64,000 nucleotides of DNA, taken from contig NZ_JAGSHX010000001.1 in NCBI RefSeq assembly GCF_018138715.1, positions 1,054,001 to 1,118,000 on the forward strand, in the 5' to 3' direction. The DNA is from Streptomyces asiaticus (GTDB taxonomy: Bacteria > Actinomycetota > Actinomycetes > Streptomycetales > Streptomycetaceae). Position numbers and translations under genes: made by a program. Below the pieces are notes generated by a model. That model worked only from the letters and a program-made list of their open reading frames with translations, did no database searches and was not told the DNA's origin. Shown in pieces: positions 35,794 to 44,276 of this stretch; position 1 is the first letter of the stretch, and the number at the start of each line of letters is the position of its first letter.

Positions 35794-36492
35794 TCAGGCG
35801 TCCGCAGTTGTGGCGTCGAGGGCAGCCGGGTCGAGGCCGGCCTCGGTCAGAACATCGGCGGCGACTCCGCGGCCGACCTGGGCGAGTCCGATCAGAAGGT
35901 CGTCGCAGTCGATGCGGTCGGATCCGTTCTGCTCGGATCGCGCCTCTGCGATGGCGATGGCCTTGCGGGAGTAGGGCGTCCAGGCGATGCGCTCGGCTGC
36001 CTGGGAGGCGCCCATGCTCAGCCGGGTTCCGACGGATCTGTGGACCGTCTCCGGCGAAACATCGGCAGCCTGCAGGAGCCGAGTGGCGCTGTTGTCCTCG
36101 GCGGTCAGCCCCCAGAGCAGGTGCTCGGTGCCGATGTAGTTGTTGCGGTGGTGCACTGCCGCCTGCTTGACGTGGATCATCGCCTGGCGGAGGTCGTCGG
36201 TCATCGTCTCGGGGCTGTAGCGCTTGTGAGGGGCGTGGAAGCGTTGCTGGACCGCCTGCCGGGTCACGCCCAGGGCGGTGCCGATGTCTGTCCATGAGTT
36301 GCCGTGCATCCGGCAGTGCTCGACGTAGTCCTCGACCAGGTCGTCTGCCAGCGCCTGCATCTGGCCTGCGAGTTGGGCGGCGACGGTCAGCAGGGCGAGC
36401 CAGTCGGGCTGTTCCTGTCCACCGGGGCGGTGTGCGGTGTCGCATCTCCTGTCGACTTCCGCGATGAGATCGTCCAGGTCTGGAAGAGTCAT
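35794..36492 (-). CDS. HTH protein with Clp N-terminal domain
   Basis: 232 residues. First an acidic/helical part, then an HTH (HGNSWTDIGTALGVTRQAVQ, about residues 67-86), then a Clp-N repeat domain (VKQAAVHHRNNYIGTEHLLW, GLTAEDNSATRLLQAADVSP, WTPYSRKAIAIAEARSEQNG, DDLLIGLAQVGRGVAADVL). Clp-N binds substrates or adaptors of ClpA/C; joined to an HTH it is probably a regulator. No ribosome site precedes the ATG. The promoter dyad next to it suggests a leaderless mRNA and self-control. Confidence 0.82.
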   Translation of the reverse strand: MTLPDLDDLIAEVDRRCDTAHRPGGQEQPDWLALLTVAAQLAGQMQALADDLVEDYVEHCRMHGNSWTDIGTALGVTRQAVQQRFHAPHKRYSPETMTDDLRQAMIHVKQAAVHHRNNYIGTEHLLWGLTAEDNSATRLLQAADVSPETVHRSVGTRLSMGASQAAERIAWTPYSRKAIAIAEARSEQNGSDRIDCDDLLIGLAQVGRGVAADVLTEAGLDPAALDATTADA

Positions 36493-36494
36493 GA

Positions 36495-36539
36495 GGCAAG
36501 TAAGCCTTGACAGTTTGAAATTGTCAAGACGTACTTGCC
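36495..36539. promoter_or_regulatory. 45-bp two-part dyad over a TTGACA promoter
   Basis: GGCAAGTA and TACTTGCC form perfect outer arms; CTTGACAGTTT and AAATTGTCAAG form inner arms with one mismatch, centred on 36517. On the minus strand TTGACA is followed 17 bases later by CTTACT, and the ATG of the Clp-N gene starts a few bases on, which would give a leaderless transcript. The stop of the TniQ-like gene lies inside the dyad. Best read as an operator over a promoter. Confidence 0.65.
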
Positions 36540-37519
36540 TTCTTGGGTGGCTCTTCAGGCGCCTCTTGAGGCGCGGCATGTTGTTCTGTCTCATTTGAGT
36601 GCGGTAGCAGGGTCTGCTGACCTGGGGTGCCCGGAGTCGGTTGAGATGTCCAGGGCTCCGGCTGTCTCGGTGGAGTCCGGGCATCTCGCGATGTGGCATA
36701 TGCCGCTATGGCGTCCTCGATGCGTAGAGCGGTGTCTCCCAGTTCTTTGAGGAACCACGGCTTGCTGCTCCGCCGAAGGATCCGTTCCTGTGGCAGCTGG
36801 CGGATGAACTCGGTCCGGAAGTGGAGGTATCCGCTGTCCTCGGAGCGCGCGAGCTTCCTCCGGTGAGGGGAGGCGTAGAGCGCGGTGGCCGCGACGACCT
36901 CGGGATAGACGGCGATGTAGCGGCGGGGGTCCCAGATTTCGGGATGGCTGATGCCCAGGATGCCGAGACGGCGGCGGCGGTCGCTGGGGCGGTATCCGCG
37001 TCGGACGACAGCGTCCCAGAGGTCGGAGCAGTGTTCGAAGCAGGCGCTGGGCACGACGTGTCCGTGTTTGCGTAGGAGCCGGTAGTGCCGCCGTTGTGCC
37101 TGGAGCACGTCGGGGAGGTCGGTGACGTCGACCTGTTGCATGTAGTTCTCGGCTGAGCGGCCGGTCCAGATCTTGTGCCGGAGGCAGACTTGATCGTGGA
37201 AACGAGAGCTCCAGACGGAGACCCTTGAGAAGTGGGAATAGCTTCCGGTCCGTCGGGCAACGCGGAGCCGGCACGGGGCGTTCACGGAGAAGTCCGGGTG
37301 GTCGGTGAGGAACGGCCCTGGTTCCTGGCCGAGTTGAGGGATCGCGTGCAGGAGGGTTTCGCGGGACTGGCCGCTCACGATGGCGAGCCGCTTGATGGAG
37401 TCCTGCCGCGACTCCAGCCAGGAGCTCTGTGCCAGCACCCTTTCGGCCCGGATTCCGTTCGTGGCGCCCAGCCGTTCCAGATAGGACCACCTATGAAACG
37501 CGCTGAGGCGAAGTCGCAC
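36524..37519 (-). CDS. TniQ-like protein, possibly N-terminally shortened
   Basis: 331 residues. Similar in plan to TniQ family proteins: SYLERLGATNGIRAERVL near the start, a Cys/His region with FHDQVCLRHKIWTG, LQAQRRHYRLLRKHGHVVPS, then HPEIWDPRRYIAVYPEVVAA. TniQ proteins help choose targets for Tn7/Tn5053-type transposition. The GTG start shares one base with the stop of the XRE gene (TAGTG). The usual N-terminal residues before SYL are few, and a Pro-rich C-tail covers one TGTCTC repeat. No TnsB/TniA or TniB gene is seen, so it is an orphan. Confidence 0.6.
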   Translation of the reverse strand: MRLRLSAFHRWSYLERLGATNGIRAERVLAQSSWLESRQDSIKRLAIVSGQSRETLLHAIPQLGQEPGPFLTDHPDFSVNAPCRLRVARRTGSYSHFSRVSVWSSRFHDQVCLRHKIWTGRSAENYMQQVDVTDLPDVLQAQRRHYRLLRKHGHVVPSACFEHCSDLWDAVVRRGYRPSDRRRRLGILGISHPEIWDPRRYIAVYPEVVAATALYASPHRRKLARSEDSGYLHFRTEFIRQLPQERILRRSSKPWFLKELGDTALRIEDAIAAYATSRDARTPPRQPEPWTSQPTPGTPGQQTLLPHSNETEQHAAPQEAPEEPPKKASTS

Positions 37520-38400
37520 TATCGGTGCGGGTCTCCGGGTTGTGTTGGCTGATCAGCTGTGTGCTGGGAGCGGTCTTGGCGCCGGGTGGCGTGGAGGGAG
37601 CCGAGCAGGCGGAGGGAGTGGGCGCTGGGGCTGCCCGGTTCGGCGTGGTAGATGACGAGCTGCTGGCCGGGTGTCTCGCGTACGTCGAACGCCTGGTAGG
37701 TGAGCGTGAGCGGGCCGACATCCGGGTGGAGGAAGTGTTTGGCGTCCTGCGTCTTGCCTCGCACGGTGTGGGACTGCCACAGGCGCGCGAAGTCCGCGCT
37801 GTGCTCGGTGAGGGTGCCGACGAGTTCGCGCAGCCGCGGGTTGTCCGGTTCGAAGCCGGTCGCCTCGCGGAGGTTGGCGACGGTGGCTTGTGCCGCCCGG
37901 TTCCAGTCCGTGTGGAAGGTGGGGCCGACCGGGTCGAGGAACGTCATGCGGGCGAGGTTGTCCGCCCGGGTGAACGCCGAGTAGAGGGCTTGGGCCAGCG
38001 CGTTGACCGCGAGGAGGTCGAGGGTCCTGTTCATGACGAACGCCGGGGTGTTGGGGTAGCCGTCCATCAGCTGTCGCAGGGCGGGGCTGACGCGCTCGGT
38101 GCGGCGAGGCGACAGCCGGTCGGCGGGGGCGGCCCCGGCCAGCCGGTACAGGTGCACCCTGGCGTCCTCGTCGAGGTGCAGCGCATGACTGAGAGCGGCG
38201 ATCACCTGGGACGAAGGGTTGCGTTCGCGGCCCTGTTCCAGGCGGGTGTAGTAGTCGGCGTTCATTCCGGCCAGGACGGCGACCTCCTCGCGGCGCAGCC
38301 CGGCGACTCTGCGGGTCCCGTGGCTCGGCATCCCGACGTCGTGCGGGCGCAGGGCGGCGCGGCACGCGCGCAGGAAGTCCCCCATGCGGTTGTCGTCCAT
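37519..38400 (-). CDS. XRE regulator with MmyB-like ligand-binding domain
   Basis: 293 residues. N-terminal HTH: RRVAGLRREEVAVLAGMNAD, YYTRLEQGRERNPSSQVI. C-terminal MmyB-like PAS-type domain: RQLMDGYPNTPAFVMNRTLD, LLAVNALAQALYSAF, VGTLTEHSADFARLWQSHTV. These regulators are common in Streptomyces next to SDR genes. A 13-bp inverted repeat lies between it and the divergent gene at 38540. Confidence 0.92.
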   Translation of the reverse strand: MDDNRMGDFLRACRAALRPHDVGMPSHGTRRVAGLRREEVAVLAGMNADYYTRLEQGRERNPSSQVIAALSHALHLDEDARVHLYRLAGAAPADRLSPRRTERVSPALRQLMDGYPNTPAFVMNRTLDLLAVNALAQALYSAFTRADNLARMTFLDPVGPTFHTDWNRAAQATVANLREATGFEPDNPRLRELVGTLTEHSADFARLWQSHTVRGKTQDAKHFLHPDVGPLTLTYQAFDVRETPGQQLVIYHAEPGSPSAHSLRLLGSLHATRRQDRSQHTADQPTQPGDPHR

Positions 38401-38427
38401 GTCCTCAGGCTAGGCGGCGCGCCGCCG

Positions 38428-38458
38428 TGCTGCCTGGGTGTGGTGCACCCAGGCAGCA
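38428..38458. promoter_or_regulatory. 13-bp inverted repeat, probable operator of the XRE regulator
   Basis: TGCTGCCTGGGTG and its exact complement CACCCAGGCAGCA flank TGGTG. It lies 28 bp upstream of the XRE start and 82 bp before the divergent gene, placed to control both. Confidence 0.7.
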
Positions 38459-38539
38459 AGCGTCCTGGTCGGTCATCGCTGACCTGCGCAGACTCGGTGG
38501 AACGGGAAGGACCGCACCCTTCGAGGAGAGGAGGCCGCC

Positions 38540-38803
38540 ATGGCCGCGATCGAGGACGGCCACGTGGACGTGGTCGGTATGTGGGTGACCGAGGACGGGC
38601 ACATCCGGCAGGAGCTGCTGCCGGACGGCCGTTACGACGAGGCTCGCGGCGAGCGGGCCAGTGCGTACACCGGCCGTTACACGGTCACCGGTAGTCACCT
38701 GGACTACGTCGACGACACCGGGTTCACCGCCACAGGGGACATCCGCGACGGAGTGCTCTACCACGAACACCTCGTGCTGTACCGAGAGTCGAGCCAGTCG
38801 TAG
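38540..38803 (+). CDS. Atu4866-like small protein
   Basis: 87 residues: VVGMWVTEDGHIRQELLPDG, RYDEARGERASAYTGRYTVT, YVDDTGFTATGDIRDGVLYH. This is the pattern of the small lipocalin-like Atu4866 family (WVTxDGxIRxELLPxGRYDE). GAGGAG lies before the ATG. It precedes two SDR genes and is divergent from the XRE regulator, a common actinobacterial arrangement. The function is not established; a role as binding partner of the oxidoreductase is inference. Confidence 0.8.
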   Translation: MAAIEDGHVDVVGMWVTEDGHIRQELLPDGRYDEARGERASAYTGRYTVTGSHLDYVDDTGFTATGDIRDGVLYHEHLVLYRESSQS

Positions 38804-38948
38804 CGGGGGGGCGAGCGTGGCGGGACAACGGGGTTCGGGCAGCAGCTGCTCCGGTCGGGGAGACCGACTCCTCGTGGGAGCGGACCGACTGCCGAGGCAG
38901 GCAGCAGTCGCTGACAGACGTATCAAACGCAAGGGAAGGACCGTATTC

Positions 38949-39706
38949 ATGACCGGACGACGTCTTGAGGGCAAGGTGGCCCTGATCACGGGCGCGACCG
39001 GGGGGATCGGTGCGGCGACCGCCGAACTCTTCGCCCAGGAGGGCGCCCGGCTGGTGATCACCGATGTAGCCCGGGAACCCCTCCAGAAGCCGGCGCGGCG
39101 CCTCGAGGCGGGTGGCGCGGAGGTGGCGACCGCCCTCCTCGATGTCTCCTCCGCCCGGGAATGGGAGGAGGTGACGGCCCTCGTACGCGATCGTTTCGGA
39201 GTGCTGGACGTGCTGGTGAACCTCGCCGGAATCCTGGACTGGCCGGGTATCGAGGACACGCGGGAGGAGGCGTGGGACCGCGTGATCGACGTGAACCAGA
39301 AAGGCACCTGGCTCGGTATGAGGGCGGCGATGCCGCTGCTGCGAGCGAGCGGCAACGCGTCGGTGATCAACACCTCGTCCGTGCTCGGCCTGGTGGGCAG
39401 CGGCGCGGCCGCGGCCCACCAGGCGTCGAAGCGCGCGGTGCGCCTGCTGAGCAAGACGGCCGCGGTCGAGTACGCACGGCAGGGCGTACGGGTCAACTCG
39501 ATACATCCCGGAGTGGTCGCCACACCGATGATCCAGGACCTCCTGGACGAGCAGGGCGACCAGCAACCGGACATCCAGCGCACCCCATGCGCCGAGTCGG
39601 CCGCGCCGATGGGGTCGCCCCCGCGATCCTCTTCCTCGCCGGCGACGACTCCTCCTTCGTCACCGGCTCGGAACTCGTCGTCGACGGCGGCCTCACCGCA
39701 CACTGA
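38949..39706 (+). pseudogene. SDR oxidoreductase, frameshifted, catalytic Tyr replaced by His
   Basis: NAD(P)-binding KVALITGATGGIGAATAELF, NLAGI, Ser in VINTSSVLG. The YxxxK motif reads AAAAHQASKRAVR, so His (CAC) stands where Tyr (TAC) is expected. Near 39585 an extra C in ACCCC shifts the frame; the true C-terminus (RRVGRADGVAPAILFLAGDD, SSFVTGSELVVDGGLTAH) is read in the next frame to 39706. The start with GGAAGG upstream is used. Probably inactive on two counts. Confidence 0.8.
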
Positions 39707-39868
39707 ACAACCCGCCCGCCGGGCGTCCACGACGCCTCCCGTGCGCACGCACGGCAAGCGCGCTCATCTCCTGTGCCGTCTGCCTCGTGAGTGCGTGACC
39801 GTACAGCAGCCCAGACAGCCGACGCGGGAAACCGCGCGCGACCCTGATCTTTACGAGAGGACCTCATC

Positions 39869-40636
39869 ATGACGCCCACCGCCGCGTCTGCCGAAGCATC
39901 CGAGTTCGCCGGGAAGACCGCCCTGGTCACGGGGGCCGCGCGCGGCGTGGGCAAGGAGACCGTGGCACTGCTCCATGCCCGCGGCGCCCGCGTCGTCGCC
40001 GTCGACCTGCGTCCCGACGTCACGACCCTGCAGGACGAATTCCCCGGCGTACTCGCGATGCGGGGCGACATCACGCGGGAGGAGACCGCCGTCCACGCGG
40101 TCCGCTCGGCGCTGGACGCCTTCGGAGGACTGGACATCCTGGTGAACAACGCCGGACGCACCCTGAACAAACCCGTCACCGAAACCACCGCCGAGGACTG
40201 GGACACCGTGATGGCCGTCAACGCCCGCGGATCCTTCCTCTGCGCCCGAGAAGCCTTCCGGGCCATGCGGAGCCGGGGCGGCGGGAGCATCGTCAGCACC
40301 GGGTCCTACGCCGGCACGGTCGCCCTGCCCGAAGGCGCCGCCTACAGCGCGTCCAAAGGCGCCCTTGCCCAACTGACCAAGGTGCTCGCCGTCGAAGGCG
40401 GACCATGGGGCATCCGCGCCAACCTTGTCGCCGCAGGCGTCATCGAGACCGACTTCCTCGACACGATCCGCCCCGACAGCCGTGCCTACCTCGCATCGTT
40501 CGCCGACGCCCAGCCCCTGGGCCGAGTCGCACAGCCCGAAGAGATCGCCGAGGTTCTCTGCTTCCTCGCCTCACCACGCTCCAGCTTCATCACCGGAGCC
40601 GTGGTACCCGCAGACGGCGGCTTCACCGCCGTCTGA
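39869..40636 (+). CDS. SDR-family oxidoreductase (FabG-like)
   Basis: 255 residues, intact. Landmarks: KTALVTGAARGVGKETVALL, ILVNNAGRTL, Ser in SIVSTGSYAG, Tyr/Lys in AAYSASKGALAQ, and the C-terminal VVPADGGFTAV. GAGAGGA lies before the ATG. It follows the frameshifted SDR on the same strand, so it may have taken over its role. Substrate unknown. Confidence 0.92.
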   Translation: MTPTAASAEASEFAGKTALVTGAARGVGKETVALLHARGARVVAVDLRPDVTTLQDEFPGVLAMRGDITREETAVHAVRSALDAFGGLDILVNNAGRTLNKPVTETTAEDWDTVMAVNARGSFLCAREAFRAMRSRGGGSIVSTGSYAGTVALPEGAAYSASKGALAQLTKVLAVEGGPWGIRANLVAAGVIETDFLDTIRPDSRAYLASFADAQPLGRVAQPEEIAEVLCFLASPRSSFITGAVVPADGGFTAV

Positions 40637-40744
40637 CGTGACGGGGCCGATCAGCCGTTGCCCGGACACACCACTTTGGCCTCGATCACCCGATCAGACC
40701 AACGACCGTGCCAAGGGGAGGGAAACGGGATCCGGGTCACACAA

Positions 40745-41005
40745 GTAGATGCTGTGTGGCGAAAACATCCGCTGCTGGGCGAAAACACAAGGCGAGTTGT
40801 GTTTCACGCCGACTTACGCATCCTGGGCGAATCCGATCGAGGCGCACTTCGGACCACTGCGGCAGTTCAACCATCGCCAACTCCCACGCCCCAATTACTC
40901 AGCCCAGACCCGGGCCCTGCACGCCTACCTGCACTGGCATAGCAGGGCTCCGGATCCGGGCGCGTCAGTGCCGATGTCGGCGGCCAGTCGGCATACATCC
41001 AAGCG
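40745..41005 (+). mobile_element. IS630-family transposase fragment
   Basis: The C-terminal block is unmistakable: CFTPTYASWANPIEAHFGPL (catalytic Glu in NPIEAHF), RQFNHRQLPRPNYSAQTRAL, HAYLHWHS. Nothing of the N-terminal HTH or the other catalytic residues is present. Ends near 41005. Confidence 0.8.
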
Positions 41006-41310
41006 ACGTTGACCATCCACCGCCAGCTCAATGCCTAGGGCCAGGCGGTACTGGCTGGGAATGGGTAGCTCCCGAAGGCACCGCCCGAAACGCCTGCACC
41101 CAGCAGTCGAGGTTCGCCGATTGCGGTCGTGGGGGTCTCCCGCTCCGGTTGACACGATGGCCAAGTCGCCCTCGGTGTCGGAGACTGCCAGGCGAGCCCG
41201 GGCAGCCGTGGCCTTGGCATCGTGGACATGATCCAAGACCAGGGCGGCCGTCTGGAGGCATGCTTGCCTCTCCTTCCCGACTTCGCGGCGCGGCCGCTCT
41301 CTCACTCAGG
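41006..41310. other. gap with no recognised gene
   Basis: Some open frames on both strands, none with a plausible start, ribosome site or known motif. It lies between the IS630 scrap and a convergent SDR gene and is probably debris. Confidence 0.4.
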
Positions 41311-42087
41311 TCACTGGAACATGCCTGGTTGACCGGAAGACGCGCTGAGCCCACCGTCGACAGGAATGTGGGCACCGTTGACGAACCGAGCGTCACGACT
41401 GGCCAGGAAGGCAATCACGTCAGCGACTTCGCTCGGCTCAGCAGGGCGTCGCATGGGGATCCGCTGACGAAAGGCGGTCATGAGCAAGTCGTTGCCCCGG
41501 ATGGATGTGGTCATCTCAGTAGCCGTCAGGGTGGGGTGCACAGCGTTGACTCGTACGCCGTCCTTGGCGTGATCCAGTGCCATGGCGTTGGTGAGGTTGA
41601 CCAGCCCGCCTTTGGCTGTGTTGTAGGCGGCCATGCCCCAGTCCCCGCCGAGGCCGGCAACGGATCCGATGTTGACGATGGCCCCGCTGGCCGCGCACAG
41701 GTGGGGCAGCGCGGCGCGTGAAGTGTAGAAGACTCCGTCGAGGCCCACGCTCAGCACCTTGTGCCAAGTGTCGGAGTCGGTGTCGGTGACGGTGCCGGCG
41801 GCAGCGACCGCGGCGCCGTTGACCAGTACATCGATACGACCGTGGTCCTGGGCCACGGCGTTGATGAGGGCACCAATCGACGCCTCATCGGAGACGTCGG
41901 CTGGGTGGGCGATGACTGTCGATCCGGCGGGAGCTGCACCTACTACGTGCCGCAATTTCTTGATGGCGCGCCCGATCGCGATGACGGTCGCATGCTCCCG
42001 GGCGAAACGGTGTGCGGTGGCGGCGCCGATGCCTGACCCCGCTCCGGTGATGACGACGACCTTGCCGGTGAAGCGCTCTTCGGTCAC
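41311..42087 (-). CDS. SDR-family oxidoreductase
   Basis: 258 residues, GTG start with AAGGAAAG upstream. KVVVITGAGSGIGAATAHRF, VLVNGAAVA (a variant of NNAG), Ser in IVNIGSVAG, Tyr/Lys in MAAYNTAKGGLVN, and the C-terminal FVNGAHIPVDGGLSA. Intact. Transcribed away from the region 42088-42478. It may belong with the CocE hydrolase and esterase on the same strand, but the 391-bp gap argues for a separate promoter. Confidence 0.9.
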   Translation of the reverse strand: MTEERFTGKVVVITGAGSGIGAATAHRFAREHATVIAIGRAIKKLRHVVGAAPAGSTVIAHPADVSDEASIGALINAVAQDHGRIDVLVNGAAVAAAGTVTDTDSDTWHKVLSVGLDGVFYTSRAALPHLCAASGAIVNIGSVAGLGGDWGMAAYNTAKGGLVNLTNAMALDHAKDGVRVNAVHPTLTATEMTTSIRGNDLLMTAFRQRIPMRRPAEPSEVADVIAFLASRDARFVNGAHIPVDGGLSASSGQPGMFQ

Positions 42088-42478
42088 GAACTTTCCTTGT
42101 TGATGGCGAGTGTTCAGTTTCGGGGCGTTTGGCACGCCGGGCCTCTGCGTTTGGGGCTGCACAGACAACCGGGGCGCGACGAGTGCGCGAGCGCGGTGTA
42201 CGGCGGGGATCTGATCGGTCCCTTCGGCATCGCGCATCCTGCGGGGATCAGTGCTGTGGTGCAGCGGGCGTGCAAGACCGAGTTGGCCGCCTCTCCCTTC
42301 CCTACCCTTGCTGTGTGAACGGGCTCCAAGGGCTCAGTGCACTGATCTCGGAGCGGGCGTCCGACCGAGTGAGTTCCAACGGAGCACGTAGGCGAGCCCC
42401 AATGGCCGGGCGGGTTCTGGACCGAGTCCGTCCGACCCCGTCTGTCGCACGTCGGCCCCGAGGTGACGGAGTGCGGTG
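42088..42478. other. intergenic region, no gene recognised
   Basis: No frame with a credible start or homologue on either strand. It holds the promoter of the SDR gene to its left and the 3' flank of the CocE gene to its right. No strong hairpin found by eye. Confidence 0.4.
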
Positions 42479-44011
42479 TCAGGCTTCGGTGTCCAGGAGC
42501 GTGGTGTCCACCGTGGTGAGGCTGATTGTCGAGCCGGTGATCACGGCTTGGTCCGCGCCCAGGTCGGGGACTGGCCATCGGGGGAAGGACGAGCCGGCGA
42601 CGAGCAGGACGATCTCGGTATCGGCCGGCAGCAGGTAGAAGGTGTCGCCCAGCTCGACGGTGACATCTTCGTCGTCTGGGGAGCTGCTGGCGACGCCTTC
42701 GGCGATGTTGTGCAGTCGGCCGTCGGGTCGGCTGATGCATAGCGTTGCGACCCACAAGCGGGCGTCGATTCCCAACGACACAGTGGCTGGGCTCGCTTTG
42801 GCGTCCGGCGGTGTGGGCTCGGGCTGCGTACGGGTCTTGAGCCGAGCGGTGATGGGCCCGGCCAGCAGTGTTTCGTCTTCGAGGCGGTGCCGGAGCGCGA
42901 CGTGGACGTCCTGGCGCCCCACGAGTGGTTGCTGATCGACGACGCCGATGCTTCCGTTGACGAAGACCTGCACACCACGTCCGCCGCGGGTGGGCACCGG
43001 GGACTTCGGGTCGACAGTGAATTGGCCCGGTGCGAGGTCGAGTGTCATGCCCTGGGTGCCGGGCGGCGGCCAGGTCTCGAGGTCGAGCCACTTCTTGGCT
43101 CCCAGGACGTATGCCCGCACTCGTGGCAGTTCGGGGTCCCGTTCCTGAAGAGCAGCGTCGTGGAAATCGAGGATCCAATCGAAGACGGCCGTGCCGGCTC
43201 CCCTGATTCCGACATTCGTTTCGCCGACCAGATGTGAGAGGCCCCCGCCGTCGTGGGCCCAGGGACCGATGATCATCCGATCACGGTTGTCGACGGAGCG
43301 TTCGAGAGCGCGGAGGCTTGCTTGCTGGAAGAAGTCGTACCAGCCGGCGACGATCAGCGCGGGCGCCGTCATGTCGCTGCGCCGGCGGACGACCGAGCGT
43401 GAGCTCCAGTACTCCGAGTCCGGTGGCTGCCCGAGCCACTGGGCGAGCCGTGGAGCCAGCGTGATTGCCGCCTCGACGTCGCGGGTGGCGGCGAGGGTGT
43501 CGTCCAGCATGGCGCCAGAGAGCACGGCGACATGCCATATGGCTGTCGTGGCGAGTTCCGGCACACGGTTGCTGAAGGCGATATCGATGTTGTCGTCCGA
43601 GCTCAAGGTCGGTGCGATGGCGCGCAAGGCAGGAGGGTGGCCTGCTGCGGTCATCCACTGCGCGACGCCTTCGTAGCTGGTGCCGACCATGACCACACGG
43701 CCATCGCACCACTCCTGGTCCGCGACCCATGCCACGGTGTCGACTCCGTCCTGCTCATCGTCGACGAAGGGATCGAACGCCCCTTCCGAGCCACCGCGAC
43801 CGCGGTGATCCACGATGACCATGGAGTACCCGCGCGCAACGGCCTTCCGGGGGTCCGCGTGTGCGAGCGGGGTGCGCTGCTCCTTGAAATAGGGGGTCCG
43901 CATGAGCACGGCCGGGTGGGGCACACCGTCGTCCGGGAGCCACACCTCGGCAACGCACCGCGTGCCGTCACGCAGCTGGAACGGCACGTCTTGCTGCAGG
44001 ATGATGGACAT
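42479..44011 (-). CDS. CocE/NonD-family alpha/beta hydrolase
   Basis: 510 residues. X-Pro dipeptidyl-peptidase/cocaine-esterase type serine hydrolase. The nucleophile Ser is in VMVGTSYEGVAQW; other marks are GYSMVIVDHRGRGGSEG, LIVAGWYDFFQQ and the His in MIIGPWAHDGGG. The jelly-roll C-terminal domain includes DVHVALRHRLEDETLLAGPI. The ATG preceded by AAAGGTG is used; a GTG nine bases earlier is possible. It would cleave esters or amides. It follows the esterase gene on the same strand with a 265-bp gap. Confidence 0.9.
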   Translation of the reverse strand: MSIILQQDVPFQLRDGTRCVAEVWLPDDGVPHPAVLMRTPYFKEQRTPLAHADPRKAVARGYSMVIVDHRGRGGSEGAFDPFVDDEQDGVDTVAWVADQEWCDGRVVMVGTSYEGVAQWMTAAGHPPALRAIAPTLSSDDNIDIAFSNRVPELATTAIWHVAVLSGAMLDDTLAATRDVEAAITLAPRLAQWLGQPPDSEYWSSRSVVRRRSDMTAPALIVAGWYDFFQQASLRALERSVDNRDRMIIGPWAHDGGGLSHLVGETNVGIRGAGTAVFDWILDFHDAALQERDPELPRVRAYVLGAKKWLDLETWPPPGTQGMTLDLAPGQFTVDPKSPVPTRGGRGVQVFVNGSIGVVDQQPLVGRQDVHVALRHRLEDETLLAGPITARLKTRTQPEPTPPDAKASPATVSLGIDARLWVATLCISRPDGRLHNIAEGVASSSPDDEDVTVELGDTFYLLPADTEIVLLVAGSSFPRWPVPDLGADQAVITGSTISLTTVDTTLLDTEA

Positions 44012-44276
44012 TGCAGTCACCTTTCAGTCGGCAGGCTGGTTTCGTGGAAGAGAGGGTGTGCCACAGCAGTTGATGAGCCCTCTCCGGGAGTCAGGTCGGT
44101 CGAGCGGACCGGTGGGGAAAGGCCGACCGAATTCAGGAGGCGATCGTTTTGCCCCGGACATGGCGGCTGGCGCAGAGGTAGAGATGCCGCGAGTCTGCTC
44201 GACCGGGTGGCGCGCGCCGTTGTCCGGGACCAGCGGAGTACCAGCGCAAGGCTTGCGCCGGTACTCCGAATGGTGG

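Noticed and set aside
41006..42478. Short frames around the SDR gene at 41.3 kb as extra genes
   Set aside because: No plausible starts, no recognised motifs, and most are antisense to the SDR gene.
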